From positions 1 to 64,000 of the forward strand of contig NZ_JPYA01000002.1 in the NCBI RefSeq assembly GCF_000750005.1: DNA of 64,000 bases. The letters run 5' to 3'. The position numbers were made by a program, and so were the translations under genes. This DNA is from Geobacillus icigianus (GTDB lineage: Bacteria > Bacillota > Bacilli > Bacillales > Anoxybacillaceae). The notes under the pieces are model-generated. The model saw only the letters and a program-made list of their open reading frames with translations, was not told the DNA's origin and ran no database searches. How positions within the stretch are numbered: position 1 is the stretch's first letter; each line of letters begins with the position of its first letter. Positions 46,127-57,039 of the stretch are shown here, one piece after another.

Positions 46127-47389
46127 GTGTTCAACAAATCAAAAGTCATGGCAACTTATATGATCGGCAGTGTAGTATGGATCGTTGTCACCGATGTCTT
46201 GCTCAACGTGCTGCCGGTCGGTCGCGGCGTCTATGCGGTGCTCAGCGCGGCCAAAGGAACGGTGTTTGTGTTGCTGTCGGCCGTGTTTTTGTATCAGTTG
46301 CTGAAAAAACGCGAGCAGCTGGAAAAAACGGAGGAAAACGAGCAGCAACTATTGACGCTCATTAACTCGATGCCTGATTTTGTTTGTTTTAAAGACAGCG
46401 AAGGACGATGGCTGCGCGTCAATGATTTTGGCCGGCGGCTGTACGGCTTGGAACAGATCGACTATATCGGGAAAACCGACCGCGAACTCGGCGAACGAAT
46501 GCCGTTTTTCCAAAAGGCGTTTGAGCAGTGCATAGAATCGGATCGCGAGGCATGGGAAAGCGGAACGGTGACGCGCCGCGAAGAATCGTTCGAGACGCCG
46601 GACGGGGAAATGAAAACGTTTGATGTGATTAAAGTGCCGCTGTTTGAAGAAAACGGCAAGCGCAAGGGGCTGTTAACGATCGGCCGCGACATCACTCAAC
46701 AAAAACGAGCCGAGGAGTTGTTGCGCAAGAAAGAAAAACTGTCGGTCCTTGGCGAACTCGCGGCAGGCATTGCCCATGAAATCCGCAACCCGTTGACGTC
46801 CATGAAAGGGTTTATTCAAGTGATGCAGGAGACGCGGGAAGTAAACGATCACTATATGCGCATCATGTTGAGCGAACTCGACCGCATCAACCAAATTGTC
46901 AGCGAACTGTTGGTGCTGGCGAAGCCGCAAAGCCACGATTACCGCCCGTTTTTGCTCGGCGAGGCCCTTTCGTACGTGATCAGTTTGATCGGCCATGAGG
47001 CGACGTTAACCAATGTTTCCGTATCGGTCCATAACAACGCTCCGAAAGCGTATGTGCACGGCGATCAAAACCAAATTGTCCAAGTGCTTTTGAACATTAT
47101 GAAAAATGCGGTCGAAGCGATGCCTAACGGCGGAACCTTGTATGTCCGCGTTTCTGAAGCTGAAGGGAGCGTCTGCATCGATATTGCCGACACCGGCATA
47201 GGCATTCCGAAAGAGCGGTTGCAAAAAATCGGCGAACCGTTCTTTACTTTGAAGGAAAAAGGGATGGGGCTCGGGTTGACGACGAGCATGAAAATTGTCC
47301 AAGAGCATAAAGGGACGATGCGGATTGAAAGTGAAGTGGGGAAAGGGACCGTCGTTCATTTAACTTTTCCGTCCGCCCGTGCATCTTAG
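46127..47389 (+). CDS. Membrane-bound orphan sensor histidine kinase with PAS domain (sporulation-kinase type)
   Basis: 420 residues. Two N-terminal membrane helices (about 8-28 and 35-56), coiled linker, one PAS domain (about 70-195, LINSMPDFVCFKDSEGRWLRVN), HisKA with His217 (GIAHEIRNPLTS) and HATPase_c (NIMKNAVEAMPNGG, DTGIGIP, GMGLGL). The catalytic part is strikingly like that of the KinE-like kinase at 2996-5212 (GELAAGIAHEIRNP, ELLVLAKPQ in both). No response regulator is adjacent, so it probably feeds the sporulation phosphorelay. GTG start at 46127 with GATGGGG just upstream; the spacing is short, so the start is less certain. Confidence 0.88.
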   Translation: MFNKSKVMATYMIGSVVWIVVTDVLLNVLPVGRGVYAVLSAAKGTVFVLLSAVFLYQLLKKREQLEKTEENEQQLLTLINSMPDFVCFKDSEGRWLRVNDFGRRLYGLEQIDYIGKTDRELGERMPFFQKAFEQCIESDREAWESGTVTRREESFETPDGEMKTFDVIKVPLFEENGKRKGLLTIGRDITQQKRAEELLRKKEKLSVLGELAAGIAHEIRNPLTSMKGFIQVMQETREVNDHYMRIMLSELDRINQIVSELLVLAKPQSHDYRPFLLGEALSYVISLIGHEATLTNVSVSVHNNAPKAYVHGDQNQIVQVLLNIMKNAVEAMPNGGTLYVRVSEAEGSVCIDIADTGIGIPKERLQKIGEPFFTLKEKGMGLGLTTSMKIVQEHKGTMRIESEVGKGTVVHLTFPSARAS

Positions 47390-47581
47390 GCGAACACATC
47401 GTTCGGAAGGGGCGAAAAAGATAAAGGGACAAACAGAAGGGAGCGCCGAATGGGAAGCGTTCTATAATCGGTTAAGGGAAACAGATAACAGAAGGGGCGG
47501 CCGCCATGTATGAAAACTGAAACCTTCCGCGCATGATAAACGTAATCAAGAAAGGAAAACTGCGCGAGAGGATGTGATGGA

Positions 47582-48730
47582 ATGCTCATCGCCCAACTGG
47601 CTGTCATTTTATTCGCCGCCAAACTGGCCGGCGATGCGGTCGCGCGTCTTGGTCAGCCTGCTGTGCTTGGCAAGCTGCTGATCGGCATTGTGCTTGGGCC
47701 AAGCATGCTCGGAGTGATTGAAAATACCGATTGGTTGCACGAACTGAGTCAAATCGGTGTCATTTTGCTCATGTTTATCGCCGGCCTTGAAACGGATATC
47801 GACCAGTTTAAGCGAACGGGAAAAGCCGCGTTTGCCGTTGGTGTGCTCGGCATCGCTGTTCCGTTATTGGCCGGGTATGCGGCCGGAGCAGCGCTCGGCA
47901 TGGAGACGGGAGCGGCCTTATTTTTAGGTCTTTTATTATCGGCGACGAGCGTCAGCATTTCGGTGCAGGCGCTGAAAGAGATGGGACGCTTGCAGTCCAA
48001 AGAAGGATCGGCAATTCTTGGCGCCGCGGTGATTGATGACGTATTGGTTGTGATCGCTTTGGCGTTTTTGTTGAGTCTTACCGGCGGCGATGTCGATCTC
48101 GGCGCGGTTGTGTTGAAAAAAGTGGTCTTTTTTACCGTTGCGGTATTGCTCGCTTGGAAAGCGGTCCCGCTCATCTTGCGGTGGTTTGCCCCGCTGCGCG
48201 TGACGGAAGCCGTCGTCTCAGCCGGGCTGATCATCTGCTTTGCCTTCGCTTGGTTTGCCGAAGCTACCGGAGTGGCGGCGATCATCGGCGCTTATATCGC
48301 CGGGCTTGGAGCCAGTTTTACCGATTATCGGGAGGAAGTGTTGGATAAAGCTGAAACGATTGGGTATGCGTTGTTTGTCCCCGTCTTTTTTACCTCCATC
48401 GGGGTTGCAGCCGACTTTTCCGGGGTTTGGCAACATTGGCCGCTCATTTTCGGTTGGAGTGTGCTGGCCGTTTTGACGAAGCTCGTCGGCGCCGCGCTGG
48501 GGGCAAAATGGGCCGGGTTTTCGTGGGGAAGCTCGTTGGCGGTCGGCGCCGGCATGGTGTCGCGCGGCGAGGTCGCGCTCATTATTGCCGGCATTGGCTT
48601 GGAAGCCGGGCTGCTTGATGATGAGTTGTTTGCGGTCATGATCATCGTCGTGCTGGTCACGACCATTGTGACTCCCCCGCTTCTCAAAGCGATTTTTAGC
48701 CGGTTGCAACCGGTTCGCCAGACCGCGTAA
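47582..48730 (+). CDS. CPA2-family cation:proton antiporter
   Basis: 382 residues with 11-12 membrane segments. Family signatures: LGKLLIGIVLGPSMLG, LLMFIAGLETDIDQFK, the ion-binding VIDDVLVV (about 152-159), and GMVSRGEVALIIA. Similar in plan to NapA/GerN Na+/H+ antiporters; it likely exchanges Na+ or K+ for H+. No NAD-binding RCK domain is fused. ATG 47582 with GAGAGGATGTG. Ion selectivity cannot be told. Confidence 0.88.
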   Translation: MLIAQLAVILFAAKLAGDAVARLGQPAVLGKLLIGIVLGPSMLGVIENTDWLHELSQIGVILLMFIAGLETDIDQFKRTGKAAFAVGVLGIAVPLLAGYAAGAALGMETGAALFLGLLLSATSVSISVQALKEMGRLQSKEGSAILGAAVIDDVLVVIALAFLLSLTGGDVDLGAVVLKKVVFFTVAVLLAWKAVPLILRWFAPLRVTEAVVSAGLIICFAFAWFAEATGVAAIIGAYIAGLGASFTDYREEVLDKAETIGYALFVPVFFTSIGVAADFSGVWQHWPLIFGWSVLAVLTKLVGAALGAKWAGFSWGSSLAVGAGMVSRGEVALIIAGIGLEAGLLDDELFAVMIIVVLVTTIVTPPLLKAIFSRLQPVRQTA

Positions 48731-48776
48731 ACAAGCTGACGGGCCGGCGATGAAGGGGGAGGGATGTTGGCTTCGA

Positions 48777-48917
48777 TTGAGAGGTTGGCGAACACTAGCG
48801 GTTTGCTCCGCTGGTGAGAATCCGAAGGAATGGGGGTAGTGTCGCAACATGTCTCAATTTGTGAAACGAGGTTGATGCTAGGAAACAACATTCTCCTTTA
48901 CATCGCCAACCTTCTAG
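48777..48917 (-). repeat. CTAG-ended dispersed repeat, copy H (inverted)
   Basis: From TTGAGAGGTTGGCGAACACT to TACATCGCCAACCTTCTAG. The most diverged full-length copy; core GTCGCAACATGTCTCAATTTGTG. Confidence 0.65.
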
Positions 48918-49041
48918 GCGGTGCTGTGGTTGCTGCTCAAAAAGCCGGGACTGACGGAAGCTGTCGAAAGGAGGGCTTTTTCCGTCCGCCCCGGTTTGAT
49001 GGCGATGAGCGGTTTTTTTTGCTTGTTTCCCTGTATCGACG

Positions 49042-49125
49042 CTATCTTTGGCGAGTTCCGCTTCCGCTTTCGACACGGTTGGATTGGCTACTTTGGCTGA
49101 CCTTTTTGTCTTCCTTTTTGGACAT
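49042..49125 (-). pseudogene. Possible frameshifted small gene
   Basis: A minus-strand ATG at 49125 behind AAGAAGGGAATAGAA starts MSKKEDKKVSQSSQSNR and stops after 27 codons. The neighbouring frame continues with VSKAEAELAKDSVDTGKQAKK, which looks like coding sequence of a small hydrophilic protein. A single-base change would join the two. I do not recognise the family. Confidence 0.3.
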
Positions 49126-49151
49126 TTCTATTCCCTTCTTTCATGTAAGAT

Positions 49152-49290
49152 CTAGAAGGCTGGTGAAAAACGAGGATACTTGAGAAATCGACGAAGCTGA
49201 ATGAGAAACAAAAGCACGTTTTATCAAGGTTTCTGAATTTGAGAAAATATAGGTTTTACCGCGTTGTTAAGTAAATCACCGGTCTCCTAG
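49152..49290 (-). repeat. CTAG-ended dispersed repeat, copy I (inverted)
   Basis: CTAGAAGGCTGGTGAAAAAC to GTAAATCACCGGTCTCCTAG, 139 bp, with well-preserved ends. Confidence 0.85.
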
Positions 49291-49425
49291 AAGGCGGTGA
49301 TTTAAGGGAACAAGCCGCTGATCAAGCTCGTTTCTCCAATAGAAAAGCCTTGTCGCATCAGGATCGCCTTTCAAACGCTCCCCCCATTGTTCAAAAGAAA
49401 CAACCGTTTTTCACCAGACATTTAG
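49287..49425 (+). repeat. CTAG-ended dispersed repeat, copy J
   Basis: CTAGAAGGCGGTGATTTAAG to CGTTTTTCACCAGACATTTAG, 139 bp. Shares its first CTAG with the inverted copy I. Interior nearly identical to copy D at 25226. The glcT promoter starts about 50 bp downstream. Confidence 0.85.
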
Positions 49426-49477
49426 AAAGTATGAAAAAAAGCGGCGACACATCCAGCAACCCATGATCTTTTTTTCA

Positions 49478-49507
49478 TTGAGTGTGAAGGCCGGTCCGGT
49501 TTATAAT
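49478..49507 (+). promoter_or_regulatory. Probable sigma-A promoter of glcT
   Basis: TTGAGT (49478-49483), 18 bp spacer, TATAAT (49502-49507), 52 bp before the start. Confidence 0.65.
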
Positions 49508-49559
49508 GAGTTCGCATAGGCTCCGAAGCAAACGATCCGCATAGAAAGGAGGAGCTCGA

Positions 49560-50417
49560 TTGGCACAGCCGTTTCGCGTCGAAAAAGCACTGAACAACAA
49601 TGTGTTGATCGCCTCCCACCCGGCGTATGGCGAAGTCGTTTTGATTGGCAAGGGGATCGGCTTCGGCAAAAAACGGGGGGATGAAATTGCCGAGAGCGCA
49701 GTGGAAAAATGTTTTGTGCTGAAAAATGAGCGTGAACAAGAGCAGTATAAAAAGCTGCTGCCTGAACTGAGCGAGGATTTGATCGCCTTGATGAACGAGG
49801 TGATTCAGCATATTACACGGCGCGTGGACGCCCCGCTCGATGAGCATATTCACGTGGCGCTGACCGACCATATCGCCTTTACGCTCAAACGGCTCGAGCA
49901 AGGGCTTGACGTCAAAAACCCGTTTTTGGCGGAAACGAAAAGTTTGTATCCGCTCGAATATGAAATCGCCGGCGAAGTGGCCGGCATGATTGAACGGCGG
50001 CTTGGCGTCGTGTTGCCGGAAGGGGAAACAGGCTTTATCGCTCTTCATATTCATAGCGCCATTTCGAAGCAAACGGTATCGGAAGCCAACCAGTATTCGC
50101 AGCTGATCGCCAAGCTTGTTGAGATCGTCGAACAGCAGCTCGGGGTTGAGATCGACCGCGAGAGCATCCATTATTTGCGATTTGTCCGCCATTTGCGCTA
50201 TGCGATTGAGCGAATGAAAAAAGGGGAAAAAGTCGAAGAACCGAAAAATTTGTCGAAAATCTTGAAAGAAGCGTATCCGCTATGCTACAATTTAGCGTGG
50301 AAGCTGATCAAAGTCATGCAGCAAACGATTCGTCAGCCCGCAGATGATGCGGAGGCGGTCTATTTGACGTTGCATTTGCAGCGGCTGGCGGAGAAAAAAA
50401 GCGAAACAACGGCATAA
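49560..50417 (+). CDS. glcT: PtsG operon transcription antiterminator GlcT
   Basis: 285 residues, BglG/SacY family. N-terminal RNA-binding CAT domain (about 1-60, KALNNNVLIASHPAYGEVVLIGKGIGFGKK region), then PRD1 (about 65-170) and PRD2 (175-285) whose conserved His residues (HIHVALTDHIAF, GFIALHIHS, HYLRFVRHLR) receive phosphate from HPr or EIIGlc. TTG start at 49560 with AAAGGAGGAG. Dephosphorylated GlcT should bind the RNA antiterminator at 50434-50462 and allow ptsG transcription when glucose is present. Confidence 0.94.
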   Translation: MAQPFRVEKALNNNVLIASHPAYGEVVLIGKGIGFGKKRGDEIAESAVEKCFVLKNEREQEQYKKLLPELSEDLIALMNEVIQHITRRVDAPLDEHIHVALTDHIAFTLKRLEQGLDVKNPFLAETKSLYPLEYEIAGEVAGMIERRLGVVLPEGETGFIALHIHSAISKQTVSEANQYSQLIAKLVEIVEQQLGVEIDRESIHYLRFVRHLRYAIERMKKGEKVEEPKNLSKILKEAYPLCYNLAWKLIKVMQQTIRQPADDAEAVYLTLHLQRLAEKKSETTA

Positions 50418-50433
50418 CGCTGCCTTGCTTTAC

Positions 50434-50547
50434 GTGTTACTGATTCGATCAGGCATGAGTAAAGAGGGCAAAAAGGGACGAAAGCAGCTGGCGTTTGCTG
50501 GCTGTTGTAAGCGTTCTTTTTTGCTGCTCTTTATTCATGCTTTTTTT
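50434..50547 (+). promoter_or_regulatory. GlcT RNA antiterminator (RAT) overlapping a terminator, ptsG leader
   Basis: The RAT (CGTGTTACTGATTCGATCAG at 50434-50453, with GGCATGAGT after it) closely matches the B. subtilis ptsG antiterminator. Its 3' part, GCATGAGTAAAG (50453-50464), can instead pair with CTTTATTCATGC (50529-50540) followed by seven T, forming a terminator with a long loop. The two folds are mutually exclusive. The rest of 50418-50742 holds no gene. Confidence 0.85.
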
Positions 50548-50742
50548 GTTGTGCTGGCCGATCTCAAGGGCTGTTTCTGTGCCGGTGGGCTAGTTTTGCG
50601 CCGGCAAAGCCACGCCCTAGATCGAAGGCGCTTTCTCTCTGCTGCTCCGTTTTGCTGCGGATCGCCCACCGCGCCATTTTCGGTACATGAATTTGCCGTT
50701 TGCTGCAAAACTTAAGAAAAGGAACCTAAAGGAGGGTGTCAC

Positions 50743-52758
50743 ATGAAACGAGCGTTTGGCACGCTGCAAAAAGTCGGGAAAGCGCTTATGCTTCCGGTGG
50801 CCATTTTGCCGGCGGCCGGGATTTTGCTGGCGTTTGGTAACGCCTTGAAAAATCCGGCGCTGACCGATAAAATCCCGGCTTTAAAAGCCGATTGGATTGT
50901 GCTTGTCTCCAACGTGATGGAGCAAGCAGGCGGCATTGTTTTCTCGAATTTGTCGCTCTTGTTCGCCGTCGGGGTGGCGATCGGCTTGGCCGGAGGAGAT
51001 GGAGTGGCCGGCTTGGCCGCAATCATCGGCTATTTGATCATGAACGTCACCATGAGCGTCATCTTAGGCGTCAGCGCCGATATGGTCGGATCTGACCCGT
51101 CCTATGCCAACATTCTCGGCATTCCGACATTGCAAACGGGTGTTTTCGGCGGGATCATCGTTGGGATTTTGGCGGCGTACATGTACAACAAGTATTTCAA
51201 TATTGAGTTGCCGCAATATCTCGGCTTTTTCGCCGGCAAGCGTTTTGTGCCGATTGTGACGGCGGCATCGGCGGTCGTGCTTGGCATTTTGATGACGTTC
51301 ATTTGGCCGCCGATCCAACACGGGCTCAACGCTTTCTCGCATAACATGATTGACGCGAACAAGCCGCTGGCAGCGTTCGTTTTCGGCGTCATCGAACGGG
51401 CGCTGATCCCGTTTGGGCTTCATCATATTTTCTATGCGCCGTTTTGGTTTGAATTCGGCGAATATGTCAACAAGGCCGGCCAAGTCATTCACGGCGATCA
51501 AAAAATCTTTTTCGAGCAGCTGAAAGACGGAGTAAAGCTGACGGCTGGCACGTTCATGACCGGGAAGTTTCCGTTTATGATGTTCGGTCTTCCGGCAGCG
51601 GCGCTCGCCATTTATCATGAAGCGCGTCCGGAAAACAAAAAGGTCGTGGCTGGTATCATGGGGTCGGCGGCGTTAACGTCGTTTTTGACCGGGATTACCG
51701 AACCGATTGAATTTTCGTTCTTGTTCGTTGCTCCGGCGCTGTTTGCCATTCACTGCGTCTTTGCCGGCTTGTCGTTTATGATCATGCACCTGCTGAACGT
51801 CAAAATCGGGATGACGTTCTCCGGCGGCGTGATTGACTTCCTGCTGTTTGGCGTCTTGCCGAACCGGACGGCTTGGTGGCTTGTCATTCCGGTTGGCTTG
51901 GTGTTCGCCGTCATTTATTACTTCGGATTCCGCTTTGCCATCCGCAAGTGGGATTTGGCGACGCCGGGACGTGAAAAAACGGTTGACGAAGCGCCGCAGA
52001 CCGAGGCGGCCGCCGGCGATCTGCCGTATGAAGTGCTGGCCGCTTTAGGCGGGAAAGAAAACATCGAACATTTGGATGCGTGCATCACCCGCCTCCGCGT
52101 CTCGGTTCATGACATCGGTCAAGTGGATAAGGAGCGGCTGAAAGCGCTCGGCGCCGCCGGGGTGCTCGAAGTTGGCAACAACGTGCAGGCGATTTTTGGA
52201 CCGAAATCGGACATCTTAAAAGGACAGATTCAAGACATTATGCAAGGAAAAACGCCGGTCAAAGCGAAAGAGGAAGCGAAAAAAGCAGCGCCGGCCGCAG
52301 CGCAGGCGGAACGGCTCGCCTCGCCGCTCGCCGGGGAAATCGTCCCGCTGTCCGAGGTGCCCGATCAGGTGTTTTCGCAAAAAATGATGGGCGACGGCTT
52401 TGCGGTTATGCCAACGGAGGGCACTGTCGTTTCCCCGGTGGACGGGAAAATTTTGAACGTATTCCCGACCAAGCACGCGATCGGCATTCAATCCGTCGGA
52501 GGCCATGAAGTGTTGATCCACTTTGGGATTGACACCGTGAAACTGAATGGCGAAGGGTTTGAAGCGCTCGTGAAAGAGGGCGACGCGGTAACAAAAGGAC
52601 AGCCGATTTTGCGCGTTGACCTCGACTATGTGAAGCAGAACGCGCCATCGATCGTGACGCCGGTCATTTTCACGAACTTGCAAGCGGGCGAGACGGTGCG
52701 CGTCCATAAGCAAGGCACGGTCGCTCAAGGAGAAGACGGTGTGGTGGAAATCGGCTGA
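50743..52758 (+). CDS. ptsG: PTS glucose-specific enzyme IICBA
   Basis: 671 residues. IIC membrane domain (about 1-400, [21 protein letters not shown] at the start, quoted in part), glucose signature [16 protein letters not shown] domain with phospho-Cys in [11 protein letters not shown] (about 447), and IIA domain with His in [15 protein letters not shown] (about 590). It imports and phosphorylates glucose. Strong GGAGGGTG site. Controlled by the GlcT antiterminator in its leader. Confidence 0.96.
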   Translation: MKRAFGTLQKVGKALMLPVAILPAAGILLAFGNALKNPALTDKIPALKADWIVLVSNVMEQAGGIVFSNLSLLFAVGVAIGLAGGDGVAGLAAIIGYLIMNVTMSVILGVSADMVGSDPSYANILGIPTLQTGVFGGIIVGILAAYMYNKYFNIELPQYLGFFAGKRFVPIVTAASAVVLGILMTFIWPPIQHGLNAFSHNMIDANKPLAAFVFGVIERALIPFGLHHIFYAPFWFEFGEYVNKAGQVIHGDQKIFFEQLKDGVKLTAGTFMTGKFPFMMFGLPAAALAIYHEARPENKKVVAGIMGSAALTSFLTGITEPIEFSFLFVAPALFAIHCVFAGLSFMIMHLLNVKIGMTFSGGVIDFLLFGVLPNRTAWWLVIPVGLVFAVIYYFGFRFAIRKWDLATPGREKTVDEAPQTEAAAGDLPYEVLAALGGKENIEHLDACITRLRVSVHDIGQVDKERLKALGAAGVLEVGNNVQAIFGPKSDILKGQIQDIMQGKTPVKAKEEAKKAAPAAAQAERLASPLAGEIVPLSEVPDQVFSQKMMGDGFAVMPTEGTVVSPVDGKILNVFPTKHAIGIQSVGGHEVLIHFGIDTVKLNGEGFEALVKEGDAVTKGQPILRVDLDYVKQNAPSIVTPVIFTNLQAGETVRVHKQGTVAQGEDGVVEIG

Positions 52759-52801
52759 ACAGCCGGCTGATCGGTTGGGGCGGGAGGACAAGCGTTTTCC
52801 G

Positions 52802-52831
52802 TTGCCTCCTCGCTCCAGCATTTGATATGAT
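52802..52831 (+). promoter_or_regulatory. Possible internal promoter of ptsHI
   Basis: TTGCCT (52802-52807), 18 bp spacer, TATGAT (52826-52831), 43 bp before ptsH. It would give constitutive HPr and enzyme I independent of GlcT, as known in B. subtilis. Confidence 0.55.
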
Positions 52832-52873
52832 GGCAAGGAAAATAATGATGAAAGAAAAGGGGATTGATGAACG

Positions 52874-53140
52874 ATGGCAGAAAAAACGTTTCAAGTCATT
52901 TCTGACTCCGGCATTCATGCCCGCCCGGCGACGGTTTTAGTGCAAACGGCGAGCAAATTTAACAGTGAAATCCAACTTGAATACAACGGGAAAACCGTCA
53001 ACTTGAAATCGATCATGGGCGTGATGTCGCTTGGCATTCCGAAAGGGGCAACGATTAAAATTACGGCGGAAGGGGCCGATGCAGCAGAAGCGATGGCAGC
53101 ATTGACGGACACGTTGGCGAAAGAGGGTCTCGCGCAGTAA
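52874..53140 (+). CDS. ptsH: Phosphocarrier protein HPr
   Basis: 88 residues. Carries phosphate from enzyme I to the EIIA domains on His15 (GIHARPAT), and is phosphorylated by HPrK on Ser46 ([10 protein letters not shown]) for CcpA-dependent catabolite repression. Both sites are intact. Its TAA overlaps the ptsI start by one base. Confidence 0.98.
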   Translation: MAEKTFQVISDSGIHARPATVLVQTASKFNSEIQLEYNGKTVNLKSIMGVMSLGIPKGATIKITAEGADAAEAMAALTDTLAKEGLAQ

Positions 53141-54861
53141 TGGAAAAAACCATCCATGGGATTGCTGCATCGAGCGGTATCGCCATTGCCAAGGCGTACC
53201 GCTTAGAAACCCCTCATTTGGCGGCTGAAAAGCGAACGATCGCTGACGTCGAGGCGGAAGTGGCGCGGCTTGAGGCGGCGGTCGCCAAGGCGAAAGAAGA
53301 GCTCGAGGCGATCAAGCAGCACGCGTTAGAGAAGCTCGGCGAAGACAAAGCTGCCATTTTTGCCGCCCATTTGCTTGTGCTTGATGATCCGGAACTGTTG
53401 AACCCGATCAAAGAAAAAATTCAAACCGAACAAGTGAATGCCGAGTATGCGCTTGAGGAAACCGCCTCGTTTTTCATTTCCATGTTCGAAGGAATGGACA
53501 ATGAATACATGAAGGAGCGGGCCGCCGACATCCGCGATGTCACGAAACGCGTCCTCGCCCATCTGCTCGGGGTCACGATCTCGAACCCGAGCCTCATTTC
53601 TGAGGAAGTCGTCATTATCGCCGAAGATTTGACGCCGTCTGATACGGCGCAGCTCGACCGGCAATATGTCAAGGGGTTTGCGACCGACATCGGCGGACGG
53701 ACATCGCATTCGGCCATTATGGCCCGCTCGCTCGAAATCCCGGCCGTCGTCGGCACGAAGGCGGTGACGGCGGAAGTGAAAAACGGCGATATCGTCGTCA
53801 TCGATGGGCTCGATGGACAGGTCGTCATCAATCCGTCGCCGGAGCGGCTCGCCCATTATGAAGAAAAACGAGCCCGCTATGAGGCGCAAAAGGCGGAATG
53901 GGCGAAACTCGTCGATGAGCCGACGGTGACGGCCGACGGCGTCCACGTCGAGCTGGCGGCCAACATCGGCACGCCGGACGATGTAAAAGGGGCGCTGGCA
54001 AACGGAGCGGAAGGCATCGGCTTGTACCGGACCGAGTTTTTATACATGGGCCGCTCGGAGCTGCCGACGGAGGAAGAGCAGGTTGCCGCCTACCAAACGG
54101 TGCTTGAACAAATGAATGGCAAACCGGTCGTCGTCCGCACGCTTGACATCGGCGGCGATAAAGAGCTCCCGTATTTAAACTTGCCAAAAGAAATGAACCC
54201 GTTTTTAGGATTCCGGGCGATTCGGCTTTGCTTGGAAATGCAAGACATGTTCCGCACCCAGCTGCGCGCCTTGCTGCGGGCGAGCGTGCATGGCAACTTG
54301 AAAATCATGTTCCCGATGATTGCCACGCTCGAGGAATTCCGCCAAGCGAAAGCGATTTTGCTTGAAGAAAAAGAGGCGCTCCTCCGCCAAGGTGTGCCGG
54401 TCGCCGATGGGATTGAAGTCGGCATGATGGTGGAGATCCCGGCCGCGGCGGTGATGGCCGATCAGTTCGCGAAAGAAGTCGACTTTTTCAGCATCGGCAC
54501 GAACGACTTAATCCAATATACGATGGCCGCCGACCGGATGAATGAGCGCGTTTCGTATTTATATCAACCGTACAATCCGGCGATTTTGCGGCTCATCAGC
54601 CACGTCATCGACGCCGCCCACCGCGAGGGGAAATGGGTTGGCATGTGCGGGGAAATGGCCGGCGACCCGATTGCGATTCCGATTTTGCTCGCCCTTGGCC
54701 TCGATGAGTTCAGCATGAGCGCCACTTCGATTTTGCCGGCGCGCGCTCAGTTGAAACAGCTGACGAAAGAAGAAGCGGCCCGCATCAAAGAGACGGTGCT
54801 GTCGCTTGGCACGGCGGAGGAAGTGGTAGCGTTGATCAAACAAACGTTCCATATCGCCTAA
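53140..54861 (+). CDS. ptsI: Phosphoenolpyruvate-protein phosphotransferase (PTS enzyme I)
   Basis: 573 residues. Transfers phosphate from PEP to HPr. N-terminal HPr-binding domain, active-site His190 in [13 protein letters not shown], and C-terminal PEP/Mg-binding barrel ([34 protein letters not shown] with the proton-donor Cys). Translationally coupled to ptsH. Followed by a strong terminator, so the unit ends here. Confidence 0.98.
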   Translation: MEKTIHGIAASSGIAIAKAYRLETPHLAAEKRTIADVEAEVARLEAAVAKAKEELEAIKQHALEKLGEDKAAIFAAHLLVLDDPELLNPIKEKIQTEQVNAEYALEETASFFISMFEGMDNEYMKERAADIRDVTKRVLAHLLGVTISNPSLISEEVVIIAEDLTPSDTAQLDRQYVKGFATDIGGRTSHSAIMARSLEIPAVVGTKAVTAEVKNGDIVVIDGLDGQVVINPSPERLAHYEEKRARYEAQKAEWAKLVDEPTVTADGVHVELAANIGTPDDVKGALANGAEGIGLYRTEFLYMGRSELPTEEEQVAAYQTVLEQMNGKPVVVRTLDIGGDKELPYLNLPKEMNPFLGFRAIRLCLEMQDMFRTQLRALLRASVHGNLKIMFPMIATLEEFRQAKAILLEEKEALLRQGVPVADGIEVGMMVEIPAAAVMADQFAKEVDFFSIGTNDLIQYTMAADRMNERVSYLYQPYNPAILRLISHVIDAAHREGKWVGMCGEMAGDPIAIPILLALGLDEFSMSATSILPARAQLKQLTKEEAARIKETVLSLGTAEEVVALIKQTFHIA

Positions 54862-54868
54862 ATGAAGG

Positions 54869-54909
54869 CGCGGTGACATTCGTGTTCGCCGCGCTTTTTT
54901 TTTTTTTTC
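54869..54909 (+). terminator. Terminator of the pts operon
   Basis: GGCGCGGTGA / TTCGCCGCGC stem and a run of about 15 T. Confidence 0.92.
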
Positions 54910-55044
54910 AGCGAGCAACGAAGGATCCCTAGTATCAAGGAAAGATTTATGAATAAGAAGCTAATCCTATAGACGGGGGACGATTGTCCTTCTATAATGA
55001 AACGTAGTTCGACAAAAAGAGGAAATAGAGGGGAGAAATAGACT

Positions 55045-57021
55045 GTGTTTCGAACATTGCGAAGCAAACTCATTGTCTTAATGGTAACTTTATTAGTTCT
55101 CTCGTTGGCAGTCACCCAGTTTGTCGGAGTGATGCAAATGCGCTCCATGGTCAATGCGGATGCAAAACAGCGCGCACAATCCGCCATTGAGAGTTTACTA
55201 AGGGATATACATCTTAGTTTTCAGAGTGAGGAAAATGGGTTAGTGCAGCTCGCGCATTCCCCTTCCGCCATGGAGATGTTGCATAACGAGAAACAATGGG
55301 GAGAATTGCAAAAGCAGTTTCAAACTTTCTTGCAGCTCAATCGAAGCGTGCAATACATTTATATGGGAACAGAGCAAAAACGTATTTACGTGACGCCCTA
55401 TGCACAATTCCCAAAGGGCTATGATCCAACTACTCGGGTATGGTACAAAGAAGCTGTAAAACGTCCTGATGAAGTCGTATGGACGGAGCCATACATTGAT
55501 GCCATTACAGGAAAATATGTCGTAACTTTAGCCAAAGCTGTCAGTGAGAATGGACACACAATGGGTGTGATCGGCATCGATATGTCACTGGATTCCGTGG
55601 AAAAGATCGTGCGCGCTACCGACGTTGGCTACAAAGGTTATCCGGTACTATTTGACAAAAAAGGAGTTGCAGTCGTCCATCCGGAATTCAAAGGAAAAAA
55701 TATGGCCAATGATCGAGAAGTTCAATATATGCTTGAACATGTCAGTGGTTCGCGCCAATTTCAACGTGAAGGCGAAGAACGAATCGTGTATTTTACCACG
55801 ATTCCCGAATTAGGATGGAAAGTAGGAGTCGTATATAAACAAAAATACTTATTGGCAATGAGCAATGAACTTGGAACACATATGATTATCATTACAATTA
55901 TCGCCTTGATCGTTTCATCGACAGCCGTGTACTTCTTGGCTCGCTCTATTACTCGGCCGATTGCCGCGTTACAAGCACAAGTGGAAAAAGCAGCTGAAGG
56001 CGATTTGACTGCCCATGTGAACATTGAGTCAAAAGACGAAATTGGTGATTTGGCTCGCTATTTTAATAAAATGATTGAGCACATGAGGGAATTAATAGGA
56101 GAAGTGAACCGTTCGGTCCAAGAGCTTTCTGCCTCGGCTGATCATTTTAGCTCTGTAGCTGAAGAGACGATGTCCACGAGTGAACAAGTCACAAATGCCA
56201 TTGGTGAGATCGCCAAAGGAACAAGCGAACAAGCAGAGAGTCTCGATACAATGAACGAACGGACATCATCATTGTCACAACAAATTGAATCGGTGACCAC
56301 AGCGACATCAAGCATGGAATCGTTGTCCTCTGAAACGAAGACGGTAAGCTACGAAGGGCTGGAGCATTTAAATCAATTGCAAACAAAATCTGAAGAAGCG
56401 AAAAACGAATTGGAATCGGTGGAACACGTCATTGATGATTTAGTGAAAAAGATGGCTGAGATCGATGAAGTCATTCAAACAATTACAGCTATTTCTGGAC
56501 AAACGAACTTATTGGCATTAAACGCCAGCATCGAGGCGGCTCGCGCTGGAGAGCATGGCAAAGGGTTTGCCGTGGTTGCCGATGAAGTGCGCAAATTAGC
56601 AGAACAATCGGCCAAGGCGACGGAAATGATTCGTGGAACAATTGTTGCTATCCAACAGCAAGCGGGATTGGCTATTGAGGCAGTAAACCGTTCAAAACAA
56701 GCTTATCATGAGCAACGGGAAGCTGTTCATATTACTGGTGATTCGTTTGTAAAAATTACTCAGATGATGGAGCAGTTAGCCAATGCTCTTACGAATGTGA
56801 TGGAAGAAGCGAAACGAATGAATGAAAGCAAAGACGATGTCATCCATGCTATGCAAAATATTGCTGCTATTGCTCAGCAGTCTGCCGCCGCGGCCGAGGA
56901 AGTAGCTGCTTCAGCTGACGATCAACTGCAGGCGCTGGCAACAGTGACAGAATCGGCTGAGGCATTAAGCGAAATGAGTCGCCAATTAAAACAGTTGGTA
57001 GAAAAATTCAAACTTGCATAA
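55045..57021 (+). CDS. Methyl-accepting chemotaxis protein (McpC-like, dCache sensor)
   Basis: 658 residues. First membrane helix (about 9-30), extracellular dCache-type sensor (about 35-275, with [12 protein letters not shown] and [20 protein letters not shown] in part), second helix (about 278-300), HAMP (about 301-355), and MCP signalling domain with tip [21 protein letters not shown] start at 55045 with GAGGGGAG. Length and position after ptsGHI resemble B. subtilis McpC, an amino acid receptor. Codon use is clearly more AT-rich than in the flanking pts and odh genes, suggesting a different history. Confidence 0.9.
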   Translation: MFRTLRSKLIVLMVTLLVLSLAVTQFVGVMQMRSMVNADAKQRAQSAIESLLRDIHLSFQSEENGLVQLAHSPSAMEMLHNEKQWGELQKQFQTFLQLNRSVQYIYMGTEQKRIYVTPYAQFPKGYDPTTRVWYKEAVKRPDEVVWTEPYIDAITGKYVVTLAKAVSENGHTMGVIGIDMSLDSVEKIVRATDVGYKGYPVLFDKKGVAVVHPEFKGKNMANDREVQYMLEHVSGSRQFQREGEERIVYFTTIPELGWKVGVVYKQKYLLAMSNELGTHMIIITIIALIVSSTAVYFLARSITRPIAALQAQVEKAAEGDLTAHVNIESKDEIGDLARYFNKMIEHMRELIGEVNRSVQELSASADHFSSVAEETMSTSEQVTNAIGEIAKGTSEQAESLDTMNERTSSLSQQIESVTTATSSMESLSSETKTVSYEGLEHLNQLQTKSEEAKNELESVEHVIDDLVKKMAEIDEVIQTITAISGQTNLLALNASIEAARAGEHGKGFAVVADEVRKLAEQSAKATEMIRGTIVAIQQQAGLAIEAVNRSKQAYHEQREAVHITGDSFVKITQMMEQLANALTNVMEEAKRMNESKDDVIHAMQNIAAIAQQSAAAAEEVAASADDQLQALATVTESAEALSEMSRQLKQLVEKFKLA

Positions 57022-57039
57022 CGTTACCTTGGTTTGAAT

